Of a DNA stretch of 64,000 nucleotides, positions 16,433 to 25,102 are shown piece by piece (within the stretch, counting starts at the first letter, position 1; each line of letters begins with the position of its first letter). Origin of the DNA: Streptomyces harbinensis (GTDB lineage: Bacteria > Actinomycetota > Actinomycetes > Streptomycetales > Streptomycetaceae); assembly GCF_900116145.1 (NCBI RefSeq), contig NZ_FPAB01000008.1, positions 1 through 64,000 on the forward strand. The letters run 5' to 3'. The notes under the pieces are model-generated. The model was not told the DNA's origin and did no database searches. It saw only the letters and a program-made list of their open reading frames with translations. The position numbers and the translations under genes were made by a program.

Positions 16433-17359
16433 CTACTTCGGGAGAGAGGCCAGGTACGCGTTGTAGTCGGACAGCGCCTGGTCGTTGGTGCGGTCCGCCT
16501 GGCGGTCCTCCCGGCGTGCCTTGCGCTCCTCGGAGGCCCACCACTGGAAGACCAGGGCCACCAGGACCAGGACGGTCGGGATCTCGCTGAAGGCCCAGGC
16601 GATGCCGCCCGCGGCGGACTGGTCCGCCAGGGCGTCGGTGGCCAGGGAGGCGGGCGGGTCGGCGAACGTGGTCACCATGGGCTCGGTGCCCATCATCAGG
16701 GCGATGCCGAAGAACGCGTGGAACGGCATGGTCGCGAAGAGTTCCAGCAGGCGGATGACGTGGCCCGAGCGGTGCGGGCCGGGGTCGACGCCCATGATCG
16801 GCCAGAAGAAGACGAGGCCGACCGCCAGGAAGTGGATCATCATCGCGATGTGCCCGGTCCGGGATTCCATCAGGAAGTCGAACAGCGGCGTGAAGTAGAG
16901 GCCGTAGAGGCTGGCGATGAACAGCGGGATGGTGAAGAGCGGGCTGGTGATGATCCGGACGTACCGGGTGTGGAGGAAGGCGATCAGCAGCCTGCGCGGG
17001 GCCGAGGGGGGCAGGGCGCGCATCAGGAGGGTGACCGGGGCGCCCAGCAGCAGCAGGAGCGGGGTGACCATGGAGATCACCATGTGCTGCACCATGTGGA
17101 CGCTGAACAGCACCATGCCGTAGTCGTTCAGTGCCGTGCAGGTGACCGCGATGATCGAGACGATGCCGAGGGCGAAGGAGACGGTGCGGCCGACCGGCCA
17201 GCGGTCGCCGCGGCGGTGGAGGCGGATCGCGCCCCACAGGTAGAGCGCGAGAACCGCCAGGCTTCCCCAGAGGAAGAGGGGATCGCCGCCGAATTCCATT
17301 CCGCGTGCGAAGGAAAACGGCGGCAGATCCGCCATCGTGCCGTGGTCACCATGGTCCAT
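16433..17359 (-). CDS. ctaG: Cytochrome c oxidase assembly protein, CtaG family
   Basis: This 308-residue polytopic membrane protein (about seven hydrophobic segments) matches the caa3-type CtaG family. Conserved features are HMVQHMVISMVTPLLLLLGAPVTLLMRALPP near residues 88-118, and paired His/Met-rich helices (HIAMMIHFLAVGLVFFWPIMGVDP, FATMPFHAFFGIALMMGTEPMV). The N-terminus MDHGDHGTM is His-rich. These proteins help insert copper into cytochrome c oxidase. The last 50 residues are charged and cytoplasmic. The start is the ATG in the protein-like His motif. It follows gatD by 30 bp on the same strand, but need not be co-transcribed. Confidence 0.92.
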   Translation of the reverse strand: MDHGDHGTMADLPPFSFARGMEFGGDPLFLWGSLAVLALYLWGAIRLHRRGDRWPVGRTVSFALGIVSIIAVTCTALNDYGMVLFSVHMVQHMVISMVTPLLLLLGAPVTLLMRALPPSAPRRLLIAFLHTRYVRIITSPLFTIPLFIASLYGLYFTPLFDFLMESRTGHIAMMIHFLAVGLVFFWPIMGVDPGPHRSGHVIRLLELFATMPFHAFFGIALMMGTEPMVTTFADPPASLATDALADQSAAGGIAWAFSEIPTVLVLVALVFQWWASEERKARREDRQADRTNDQALSDYNAYLASLPK

Positions 17360-17389
17360 GCGGAACAGGATATGACCCGGCGTTTCGGG

Positions 17390-18118
17390 TCAGACGGTCT
17401 GGGTGGCCGCCGCGATGCGTTCGGCGCGCAGGGCGTCGTACCAGCGGTCGTCCACCGGCGGGAGGCTGGGGACGTCCAGGTGGAGGCGGAGCAGCAGATC
17501 GGCGATCTGCGGGTTGCGGGCCATGACGGGGCCGTGCATGTAGGTGCCGAAGACGGTGTCGCGCCAGGCGCCCTCGGTGCCGTCGCCGGTGCCGTTCCCG
17601 TTGCCGAAGTGAACGCGTGCGAAGGGGCGGACGCCGGGGCCGAGCTGGGTGACGCCCTGGTGGTTCTCGAAGCCGGTGAGCTGGGGCAGGCCCAGGGCGT
17701 CGTCCACGTCGGCGAGGACGTCGCCGACGCAGCGGGCTCCGGTGCCGCGGACGCTGATGACGTCCAGGAGGCCGAGGCCGGCCTCGCGCTCGCCGAGGTC
17801 GTTGATGAACTCGCGGCCCAGGATCTGGTAGCCGGCGCAGACGGAGAAGATGATCGCGCCGGATTCGGCGGCCTTGGTGAGGCCGCCGTCGCGGCGCAGG
17901 CGCTCGGCGGCCAGGCGCTGGGGGCGGTCCTCGCCGCCGCCGATGAGGTAGATGTCGCCGGTGGTGGGGATGGGCTGGTCGGAGCGGACGTCCACGCGTT
18001 CGACGGCGAGTCCGCGCTGGCGGGCCCGGCGCTCGACCACGAGGACGTTGCCCTGGTCGCCGTAGGTGCTGAGCAGGTCGGGGTAGACCCAGATCAGGCG
18101 CAGGCTGGAGGCGGTCAT
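17390..18118 (-). CDS. gatD: Lipid II isoglutaminyl synthase glutaminase subunit GatD
   Basis: This 242-residue class I glutamine amidotransferase-like (CobB/CobQ type) protein starts at ATG 18118 (MTASSLRLIWVYPDLLSTYGDQGNVLVVERRA). The nucleophile is Cys94 in FSVCAGYQILG, with the conserved ENHQG and the His of FGTYMHGPV downstream. GatD frees ammonia from glutamine and passes it to MurT, which amidates D-Glu of lipid II to D-isoglutamine. The gene lies 23 bp after murT on the same strand, the usual order. All key residues are present. Confidence 0.95.
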   Translation of the reverse strand: MTASSLRLIWVYPDLLSTYGDQGNVLVVERRARQRGLAVERVDVRSDQPIPTTGDIYLIGGGEDRPQRLAAERLRRDGGLTKAAESGAIIFSVCAGYQILGREFINDLGEREAGLGLLDVISVRGTGARCVGDVLADVDDALGLPQLTGFENHQGVTQLGPGVRPFARVHFGNGNGTGDGTEGAWRDTVFGTYMHGPVMARNPQIADLLLRLHLDVPSLPPVDDRWYDALRAERIAAATQTV

Positions 18119-18141
18119 GGGTGTGCTGGCCTTCCTTGGTG

Positions 18142-19380
18142 TCAGTTGCCGACGACGCGGCGCAGGTCCTGGAACGCCGTGTAGTTGGCGATCGCCTCGA
18201 TGCGTCCGGGGGGCGAGTTGCGGATGGCTTCGGCGGCGGTGTCGAAGACCTGGAAGTTCTGGCCGGCGACCTCCAGGCGTACCGCCAGGTCGAGGCGGCG
18301 GTCGCCGATGACGGCGATGGGGTGGCCGGTGAGCCGGGTGTAGTCGACGTCCCACAGCCAGGAGGTGTCGGTGCCGTCCGCGCCGCGGGCGTTGACGCCG
18401 AGGATGACGGGGGCCGGGGGCGGGTCGATGAGGGAGAAGGTTTCGAGCCAGCCGGCCGGGTTCTTGGCGAGGAGGAGCCGGATGTCGCGGCCCTCGTACT
18501 GGACGACGTCGTAGCGGCCGGCGACGGCGGCGACGGACTGCATCCGCTGGAGGGCGACCTGGGGGGCGATGCCGAAGGTGGCGGCGACGGCGGCGGCCGA
18601 GGTGGCGTTGGCCTTGTTGGCGCGGCCGGGCAGCTGGAGGTGGATGGGCCAGGTGCTGCCGTGCGGGTCCAGGACGCTGTCGCCGGTGAGCACCCAGGTG
18701 GGGGTGGGGCGGCCGAAGCCGCATTCGGCGCAGCGCCAGGTGGTGTCGTCGGGGCGCTGGAGCACGCCGCCGCACGAGGGGCAGGACCAGGCGTCGTCCT
18801 TCCACGCCTGGCCGGCGGCGACCCAGACGACGTTGGGGCACGAGGACGCGGCCCAGACGATGAGGGGGTCGTCGGCGTTGGCGATGACGGTGGCCTTGGT
18901 GCCCTGGAGGCCCTCGCGCCAGTGCTCGGCCATCATGCGGGTCTCCGCGGCGCGGTCGAGCTGGTCGCGGGAGAGGTTGAGCAGGGCGATGGCCTTGGGG
19001 TTGACGTCCTGCGCGACGGCGATCAGGTATTTCTCGTCGACTTCGAGGGCCGCGAAGCGGGCGTTGGCTCCGGCGGAGAGGGCGGAGGTGATGCCGGCGG
19101 GCATGTTGGCGCCGAGGGCGTTGGAGACGACCTCGCCGCCGGCCCGCAGGGCCTCGGCCACCAGCCGGGTGGTGGTGGTTTTGCCGTTGGTCGCGGAGAT
19201 CAGGACCACGTCCAGATGTCCGGCGAGCCGCGACAGCAGTTCGGGGTCGAATTTCAGGGCCACTCGCCCACCGATCACCGATCCGCTTCCGCGGCCGGCG
19301 GCGCGCGACACGGCGGCTGCTGCCTTGCCCGCCGTCACGGCCAGCCTGGCCCGTGCTGACAGCGGCGTGCTCTCTGACAT
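18142..19380 (-). CDS. murT: Lipid II isoglutaminyl synthase ligase subunit MurT
   Basis: This 412-residue Mur-ligase-like protein starts at ATG 19380 after AGGAGG; the frame's 26 upstream codons are not needed. The ATP-binding P-loop is SATNGKTTTT (about 63-72). The Mur central domain (ALEVDEKYL, LLNLSRDQLDR) is interrupted by the MurT-specific zinc ribbon, CPSCGG .. CAECG at about 195-225. The C-terminal DUF1727-type domain (GVNARGADGTDTSWLWDVDY) binds GatD. With GatD it amidates lipid II, which is needed for efficient cross-linking. Two-gene operon. Confidence 0.95.
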   Translation of the reverse strand: MSESTPLSARARLAVTAGKAAAAVSRAAGRGSGSVIGGRVALKFDPELLSRLAGHLDVVLISATNGKTTTTRLVAEALRAGGEVVSNALGANMPAGITSALSAGANARFAALEVDEKYLIAVAQDVNPKAIALLNLSRDQLDRAAETRMMAEHWREGLQGTKATVIANADDPLIVWAASSCPNVVWVAAGQAWKDDAWSCPSCGGVLQRPDDTTWRCAECGFGRPTPTWVLTGDSVLDPHGSTWPIHLQLPGRANKANATSAAAVAATFGIAPQVALQRMQSVAAVAGRYDVVQYEGRDIRLLLAKNPAGWLETFSLIDPPPAPVILGVNARGADGTDTSWLWDVDYTRLTGHPIAVIGDRRLDLAVRLEVAGQNFQVFDTAAEAIRNSPPGRIEAIANYTAFQDLRRVVGN

Positions 19381-19575
19381 CGTCCTGGCTCCTCCTTGCC
19401 CTAGACCGATGACCAGCCTATCGAGGTCTGCGGCGGTGCTCGCACCGCGTCCGCTCAAGTGCGCGGCGTGGCGGGCGGGTTCCCGGCACGCTGGGCGGCT
19501 TTCACCCTTTTGCCCGCATGGAGTGATGATTACTTTATGTGGGCTTTAGAGTGCTTACGGTGAAGGGAGTGGCTG

Positions 19576-19770
19576 GTGATTCTGTCGGTTTCGTGGGTGC
19601 TGCTGCTCGCGGTGTTGATGGTGGTGTTTTTCCGCAAGGACGGGCTGCGGCCGGTGCACGCGGTGGTGTGCGCGCTGTTCGGCTTCTATCTGTCCGGGAC
19701 GGCGCTGGCGCCGGGGATCACGGCGGGTGGTGAGTCGGTGGCGTCACTGCTGGGCGGTTTCGGGCTGTAG
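19576..19770 (+). CDS. Small membrane protein (64 aa)
   Basis: GTG 19576 follows GAAGGGAG. The product VILSVSWVLLLAVLMVVFFR-KDGLRPVHAVVCALFGFYLSGTALAPGI.. has two hydrophobic helices around a basic turn. I recall similar 60-70-residue Streptomyces proteins, often near plasmid-like or chromosomal DNA-handling genes, with no known role. The last 27 bases overlap the 3' end of the convergent ROK regulator gene. Confidence 0.7.
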   Translation: MILSVSWVLLLAVLMVVFFRKDGLRPVHAVVCALFGFYLSGTALAPGITAGGESVASLLGGFGL

Positions 19771-20967
19771 GGCGGCGTGGGGGTCGTCGAGGACGGGCTG
19801 CCAGGCCAGCTCGGCGGCGCCGACGAGGCTGTTGTGGTCCAGGGTGCAGGGCTGGAGGGCGGCGTTGCTGTCCTTGCCCCACAGGCTGTGGGCGCGGACG
19901 GCGGCGCGCAGCCGGCCGGGGTTGGCCTGAAGGAGCCAGCGGTGCAGGCCGCCGAGGATGATGCGGTCGGGGTTGAGGATGTTGACCAGGCCGGCGAGGC
20001 CCTGGCCGAGGCGGTCGGTGACGGCGTGGGTGGCGGCTCGTACCGCGGGATCGGTGGGGTATTCGGTGCGGATGAGGTCGCGGGCCTGGTCGAGGAGGGA
20101 GCCTTCGGGGCCGGGGGCGCGCCCGGCGGCGTCGAGGAGGGCGAGGGGGTCGGTCTCGACGTCGAGGCAGCCGCGGCTGCCGCACTGGCAGGGGCGGCCG
20201 GCGGGGTCGACGGTGAGGTGGCCGACTTCGAGGGCGAGGCCGGCGCTGCCGGTGTGGAGGCGGCCGTCGAGGACGAGGGCGCCGCCGACGCCGCGGTGGC
20301 CGGTGGCGACGCACAGGAGGTGGCGGGCGCCGTGGCCGGCGCCGTGGCGGTGTTCGGCGAGGGCGCCGAGGTTGACGTCGTTGCCGCAGTGGCCGTCGGC
20401 GGGGAGGCCGGCGTCGGCGAGGCAGCGGTTGAAGATGTCGCGGACGGGGGCGCCGGGGGGCCAGGCGAGGTGGAGGGGGCCGCGGGCGGTGCCCTCGGGT
20501 TCGGCGACGGCGGAGGGGACGGCAAGTCCGGCGCCCAGGCAGCGGCGTCCGCTGGTGGCGAGGAGGTCGGCGCCGGCGGCGACGAGTTCGCCGATGATCT
20601 GGGCGGGGTCGGCGTCGACGGTCTGGCAGGAGGGGGTGGTGGCGACGATGGTGCCGCCGAGGGCGACGAGGGCGGCGCGGTAGCCGTCGGCGTGGACCTG
20701 TCCGGCGAGGACGACGGGGCCGTCGTCGGCGATGGACAGGCGGTGGGAGGGGCGGCCCTGGGCGCCGGCGGGGGCTCCGGGGCGGGCGTCGACGGTGATC
20801 AGTCCGAGGGTCTGGAGTTCGGCGGCGACGGCGCCCGCGGTGGCGCGGGTGACACCGAGTTCGGTGGTGAGGACGGCGCGGGTGGGGGCGCGGCCGGTGT
20901 GGACGAGCTGGAGGGCGGGGCCGAGCGCGTTGCGGCCGCGTTCCAGCCTTGTACGAGAGCGGGTCAC
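19744..20967 (-). CDS. ROK-family transcriptional regulator
   Basis: This 407-residue protein has an N-terminal winged helix (APTRAVLTTELGVTRATAGAVAAELQTLGLI) fused to a ROK sugar-kinase-like domain. The ROK zinc motif CxCGxxGCxE appears as CQCGSRGCLDVE at about 258-269; VLAGQVHADGYRAALVALGG lacks the usual ATP-binding DxGGT motif, as expected for a regulator rather than a kinase. ROK repressors sense sugars or their phosphates. It is transcribed divergently from an MFS transporter with only 17 bp between the starts, so it very likely controls that transporter. Confidence 0.9.
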   Translation of the reverse strand: MTRSRTRLERGRNALGPALQLVHTGRAPTRAVLTTELGVTRATAGAVAAELQTLGLITVDARPGAPAGAQGRPSHRLSIADDGPVVLAGQVHADGYRAALVALGGTIVATTPSCQTVDADPAQIIGELVAAGADLLATSGRRCLGAGLAVPSAVAEPEGTARGPLHLAWPPGAPVRDIFNRCLADAGLPADGHCGNDVNLGALAEHRHGAGHGARHLLCVATGHRGVGGALVLDGRLHTGSAGLALEVGHLTVDPAGRPCQCGSRGCLDVETDPLALLDAAGRAPGPEGSLLDQARDLIRTEYPTDPAVRAATHAVTDRLGQGLAGLVNILNPDRIILGGLHRWLLQANPGRLRAAVRAHSLWGKDSNAALQPCTLDHNSLVGAAELAWQPVLDDPHAALQPETAQQ

Positions 20968-20972
20968 GTCCC

Positions 20973-20984
20973 TATTCTGACTTT
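20973..20984 (+). promoter_or_regulatory. -10 box for a leaderless MFS transporter mRNA
   Basis: TATTCT at 20973-20978 is followed after 6 bases by the GTG start at 20985, the spacing expected for a leaderless transcript. No convincing -35 is visible. The same 17 bp must also carry the start region of the ROK gene. Confidence 0.45.
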
Positions 20985-22217
20985 GTGCCTTCGCTGAACA
21001 AATTCAGGGCCGGGTCGGAACGGGGAGCCCGCACGGCGGGGGGCGCGGATCCGCGATTGCGTCAACTGCGGTACGCGCTGACGGCGTTCTTCGCCGTGGA
21101 CGGTTTCGTGTTCGCGGGCTGGGTGGTGCGGATCCCGGCCGTGAAGGAGCAGACGGGGGCGTCGGCGAGTGCCCTGGGGCTCGCGCTGCTGGGGGTGTCG
21201 GCCGGCGCGGTGGTGACGATGACGCTGACGGGCCGGTTGTGCCAGCGGCTGGGGAACCATCCGGTGACGGTGGGGGCCGCGCTGCTGCTGTCGGCGAGTG
21301 TGGCGCTGCCGCCGCACGCCCATTCGGCGGTGGTGCTGGGGGCGGTGCTGCTGTTCTTCGGGGCGGGGTTCGGCGGGATGAACGTCGCGGTGAACAGTGC
21401 GGCGGTGGACCTGGTGGCGGCGCTGGGGCGGCCGGTGATGCCGGGGTTCCACGCGGCGTTCTCGCTGGGCGGGATGGTGGGCGCGGGCGCCGGGGGTCTG
21501 GTGGCCGGGTCGCTGTCCCCGGCCTGGCATCTGTCGGGGCTCGCGCTGATCGGGGTGCTGGTGACGGTGGTGGCGGGGCGTGCGCTGCTGGCCGCTCCGG
21601 TGCCCGTGCCGCCCCGGGCGTCCGACGCGGGTGCGGACGCGGCGGGGGACCGGCCGGCGGCGGGCCCGGTGGGGTGGCTGGTCGTGGTGCTGGGGGTGGT
21701 GGCGGCGTGCACGGCGTACGGGGAGGGCGCGCTGGCGGACTGGAGCGCGCTGCATCTGCGGGAGACGCTGCTGGCGAGCGAGGGGCTGGCGGCGGCCGGG
21801 TACTCGGTGTTCGCGCTCGCGATGACCGTGGGGCGGCTGTCGGGGACCTGGCTGCTGCTGCGGCTCGGGCAGACCCGGGCCATGGTGGCGGGCGGCACGG
21901 TGGCGGCGGCGGGGATGCTGCTGGCCTCGCTGGCGCCCTCGGTGGGGCTCGCCCTGGTGGGGTTCGTGGTGACGGGCCTGGGGCTGGCGAACCTCTTCCC
22001 GGTGGCGATCGGTCAGGCGGGGGCGCTGGCCGGGCCGCGCGGGGTGGCGGCGGCCTCGACGGTCGGGTACGGCGGGATGCTGCTGGGGCCGGTGGCGATC
22101 GGGTTCCTGGCGGAGTGGTTCTCGCTGGCGGCGGCTCTCACCTCGGTGGCGGCGCTGTCGGCGGTGGCGGCGGTCATCGCGTACGCGTTGCGCGGCTCGG
22201 CGCCCGACGTCGCCTGA
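20985..22217 (+). CDS. MFS transporter, YbjJ-like
   Basis: This 410-residue protein has 11-12 hydrophobic helices. GTG 20985 is chosen because it directly follows the divergent regulator and a -10 box; there is no Shine-Dalgarno sequence. Segments RYALTAFFAVDGFVFAGWVVRIPAVKEQ, ALGLALLGVSAGAVVTMTLTGRL and FFGAGFGGMNVAVNSAAVDL match the sugar/fucose-permease-like branch of the major facilitator superfamily (YbjJ type). Helix 7 begins after a short cytoplasmic loop (DAGADAAGDRPAAGP). Substrate unknown; the adjacent ROK regulator suggests a sugar or sugar derivative. Confidence 0.9.
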   Translation: MPSLNKFRAGSERGARTAGGADPRLRQLRYALTAFFAVDGFVFAGWVVRIPAVKEQTGASASALGLALLGVSAGAVVTMTLTGRLCQRLGNHPVTVGAALLLSASVALPPHAHSAVVLGAVLLFFGAGFGGMNVAVNSAAVDLVAALGRPVMPGFHAAFSLGGMVGAGAGGLVAGSLSPAWHLSGLALIGVLVTVVAGRALLAAPVPVPPRASDAGADAAGDRPAAGPVGWLVVVLGVVAACTAYGEGALADWSALHLRETLLASEGLAAAGYSVFALAMTVGRLSGTWLLLRLGQTRAMVAGGTVAAAGMLLASLAPSVGLALVGFVVTGLGLANLFPVAIGQAGALAGPRGVAAASTVGYGGMLLGPVAIGFLAEWFSLAAALTSVAALSAVAAVIAYALRGSAPDVA

Positions 22218-22248
22218 GCGGGCCGGCGGTGCCCGGTCGCCGGCCCGC
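22218..22248. terminator. Hairpin between convergent genes
   Basis: GCGGGCCGGCG and CGCCGGCCCGC form a perfect 11-bp stem with a 9-base loop directly after the transporter stop and 6 bp before the 3' end of the opposing gene. Confidence 0.75.
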
Positions 22249-22254
22249 TCGCGG

Positions 22255-23514
22255 TCACTCCTTGCGGGACGTCTCGCCGGCCGGGCCGGCCGTCTCGGGC
22301 GCGGCGGCCGGTTCGGCGCGGTCGAGGGCGGACAGGGCGCGGCGGGCGGCCGGGTGGTTGCGGACGATGCCGGCCAGGGTGGTGGAGCCGCGGGTGATCT
22401 GCGCGAAGGCGTTCCACGCGGGCCGGAAGCCGATGAGGGCGGTGTGCAGCAGCCGGTGGCGGGGGCCGAAGACGCCGATCATGCGGCGGCCGACGGCCAT
22501 TTCGGTGCCGAGCCCGGATTTGACGGCGAAGGTGTAGTTGAGGGCCTGGCGGCGGGCGTCGACGGCGTCGGAGGCGTCCGCGATGCGGACGGCCCACTGG
22601 CCGGCGAGGCGGCCGGAGCGCAGGGCGAAGGAGATGCCCTCGCGGGTCCAGGGCTCCAGCAGTCCGGCGGCGTCGCCGCAGACCAGGACGCGGCCCCGGG
22701 AGAGCGGGGAGTCCTCGGCGCGGCAGCGGGTGAGGTGGCCGGAGGAGATGCTGGGTTCGAAGCCGGACAGGCCGAGGCGGGTGGTGAAGTCCTCCAGGTA
22801 GCGGCGGGTGGCGGCGCCGTCGCCGCGGGCGGAGATGACGCCCACGGTGAGGGTGTCGCCCTTGGGGAAGACCCAGCCGTAGGAGCCGGGCAGCGGGCCC
22901 CAGTCGATGAGGACCCGGCCGGCCCAGTCGGCGGCGACCTCGGGCGGTACCGGGATCTCGGCTTCGAGGCCGAGGTCGACCTGGTCCAGGCGGACGCCGA
23001 CGTGGGCTCCTATCCGGCTGGCGCTGCCGTCCGCGCCGACGACGGCGCGGGCCAGGATGGTCTCGCCGCCGCTGAGGATGACGGCCACGGTGCGGCGGTC
23101 GGGTACGGCGGGGCCGTGCTGTTCCACGCGGGAGACGGCGGCTTTGGTGCGCAGTTCGGCGCCGGCCCGGACGGCGGCGTCGACGAGGCGCTGGTCGAAT
23201 TCGGCGCGGTTGACGAGGCCGAACAGCATGCGCTTGGAGCGGCGGGTGCGGGAGAGTTTGCCGTTGAGGGAGAAGGTGACGGCGTGGACGCGTTCGCGCA
23301 GGGGCAGTTCGAAGCCGGGCGGCAGCGCGTCGCGGGAGGGGCCGATGATGCCGCCGCCGCAGGTTTTGTAGCGGGGAAGTTCGGCTTTCTCCAGGAGGAG
23401 GACCCGTCGTCCCGCTTCGGCGGCGGCGCGGGCGGCGGAGGCTCCGCCGGGGCCCGCTCCGACGACGACGACGTCCCACACCACTGTGTTCTCGGCTCCG
23501 CTCTCGCTGCTCAC
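22255..23514 (-). CDS. Geranylgeranyl-reductase-family flavoprotein
   Basis: This 419-residue protein uses GTG 23514 (VSSESGAENTVVWDVVVVGA), which matches how I remember relatives begin; an ATG 16 codons upstream at 23562 is the alternative. The FAD-binding Rossmann motif is VVVGAGPGGASAARAAAEAG, followed by LLLEKAELPRYKTCGGG, the fingerprint of the geranylgeranyl reductase family. A second FAD motif is VLVCGDAAGLLEPWTREGISFALRSGR. These enzymes reduce prenyl double bonds of menaquinone side chains, lipids or carotenoid precursors; in Streptomyces a menaquinone role is often proposed. The gene is monocistronic. Confidence 0.9.
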   Translation of the reverse strand: MSSESGAENTVVWDVVVVGAGPGGASAARAAAEAGRRVLLLEKAELPRYKTCGGGIIGPSRDALPPGFELPLRERVHAVTFSLNGKLSRTRRSKRMLFGLVNRAEFDQRLVDAAVRAGAELRTKAAVSRVEQHGPAVPDRRTVAVILSGGETILARAVVGADGSASRIGAHVGVRLDQVDLGLEAEIPVPPEVAADWAGRVLIDWGPLPGSYGWVFPKGDTLTVGVISARGDGAATRRYLEDFTTRLGLSGFEPSISSGHLTRCRAEDSPLSRGRVLVCGDAAGLLEPWTREGISFALRSGRLAGQWAVRIADASDAVDARRQALNYTFAVKSGLGTEMAVGRRMIGVFGPRHRLLHTALIGFRPAWNAFAQITRGSTTLAGIVRNHPAARRALSALDRAEPAAAPETAGPAGETSRKE

Positions 23515-23687
23515 GCTGTTCGCTGCTCCCGCTGCCCGTCCGTTCCGTCCTCGGATTGGCATCCTACGGTCCTGATGAGGGGGAGATCGCTGTGGGATGA
23601 TCTGCTGTCATTCCCGGTCAGGTTCGCGGCCCGGGCGTGCCCCGGGGGCGGTGCGCCGGCGGCGGCGCGCAGCTCAAGGAGCTTTTG

Positions 23688-25076
23688 ATGGAGCAGTCTT
23701 CTTCGCAATCCGGTCCGCACGCGGGCGTGGCCGCCACGGTGGCGGCGCTGATGCCGGCGGCGCGGGAGGAGCTGGCACAGCTGGTGGCGTTCCGGTCGGT
23801 GGCGGATCCGGAGCAGTTCCCGGTGAGCGAGTGCGAGGGCGCGGCGCGGTGGGTGGCCGACGCGCTGCGCGGCGAGGGTTTCACGGAGGTGCGGCTGCTG
23901 GACACGCCGGACGGCACCCAGTCGGTGTACGGGCTGCTGCCCGGCCCGCAGGGGGCGCCGACGGTGTTGCTCTACGCGCATTACGACGTGCAGCCGCCGC
24001 TGGAGGAGAGCGCGTGGACCTCGCCGCCGTTCACTCTGACGGAGCGGGCGGGCCGCTGGTACGGGCGGGGTGCGGCGGACTGCAAGGGCGGGGTGCTGAT
24101 GCATCTGCTGGCCCTGCGGGCGCTGCGCGCGAACGGTGGGGTGCCGGTGACGGTGAAGGTGATCGTGGAGGGCTCGGAGGAGCAGGGCACCGGTGGCCTG
24201 GAGCGGTACGCGCAGGCGCACCCGGAGTTGCTGGCTGCGGACGCGATCGTGATCGGTGACACCGGCAATGTGCGGGTGGGGCGGCCGACGGTGACGGCGA
24301 TGCTGCGTGGGATGGCGATGGTGCGGGTCCAGGTGGACACGCTGGAGGGGAATCTGCATTCGGGGATGTTCGGCGGGGCGGCGCCGGACGCGCTGGCGGC
24401 GCTGATCCGGATGCTGGATTCGCTGCGGGCGGCTGACGGTTCGACGGTGGTGGACGGTCTGGACGCCTCGGGGGTGTGGTCGGGCACGCCGTATGCGGCG
24501 GAGGCGTTCCGGGCGGATGCCGGGGTGCTGGACGGGGTGGAGCTGATCGGGTCGGGCGAGGTGGCGGACCGGTTGTGGGCGCGGCCGGCGGTGACGGTGC
24601 TGGGGATCGACTGTCCGCCGGTGGTGGGGGCGACGCCGTCGGTGCAGGCGCGGGCGCGGGCGCTGGTGAGTCTGCGGGTGCCGCCGGGGGTGCCGGCGGG
24701 TGAGGCGGCGCGGCTGCTGGGTGAGCATCTGCGGGTGCGGGCGCCGTGGGGGGCGCGGGTGCGGGTGGAGCAGGCGGGCGAGGGCGAGGGGTTCCGGGCG
24801 GACACCTCCTCCCCCGCGTACACGGCGATGGCGTCGGCGATGCGGTCGGCGTTCGACGGCGCGGAGATGTCGGTGGTGGGTCAGGGCGGTTCGATTCCGC
24901 TGACGGCGACGCTGGCGGGGCTGTATCCGGAGGCGGAGATCCTGCTGATCGGGATGAGCGATTCGGCGGCGCAGATCCATGCGGTGGACGAGAGCGTGGA
25001 TCCGGTGGAGCTGGAGCGGATGGCGGTGGCCGAGGCGCTGTTCGTGCAGGGGTACGCGGCGCAGGCGGCCGGGTAG
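23688..25076 (+). CDS. M20-family dipeptidase
   Basis: This 462-residue protein starts at ATG 23688 after AAGGAG. The two-metal site of M20 peptidases is complete: His in LLYAHYDVQP, bridging Asp in GRGAADCKGG, Glu-Glu in IVEGSEEQGTGG, Asp in VIGDTGN, and His in AAQIHAVDESVD. The dimerisation (lid) domain sits between about residues 210 and 330. The DVQP/DCKG pattern is that of PepV/CNDP-like dipeptidases that cleave short peptides in the cytosol. Single gene. Confidence 0.93.
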   Translation: MEQSSSQSGPHAGVAATVAALMPAAREELAQLVAFRSVADPEQFPVSECEGAARWVADALRGEGFTEVRLLDTPDGTQSVYGLLPGPQGAPTVLLYAHYDVQPPLEESAWTSPPFTLTERAGRWYGRGAADCKGGVLMHLLALRALRANGGVPVTVKVIVEGSEEQGTGGLERYAQAHPELLAADAIVIGDTGNVRVGRPTVTAMLRGMAMVRVQVDTLEGNLHSGMFGGAAPDALAALIRMLDSLRAADGSTVVDGLDASGVWSGTPYAAEAFRADAGVLDGVELIGSGEVADRLWARPAVTVLGIDCPPVVGATPSVQARARALVSLRVPPGVPAGEAARLLGEHLRVRAPWGARVRVEQAGEGEGFRADTSSPAYTAMASAMRSAFDGAEMSVVGQGGSIPLTATLAGLYPEAEILLIGMSDSAAQIHAVDESVDPVELERMAVAEALFVQGYAAQAAG

Positions 25077-25102
25077 CGCGCCGGGTGCCGTCGCCGGGCG
25101 GG

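Noticed and set aside
15950..18184. 744-codon plus-strand frame
   Set aside because: Antisense of ctaG and gatD, which have clear motifs and good starts on the other strand.
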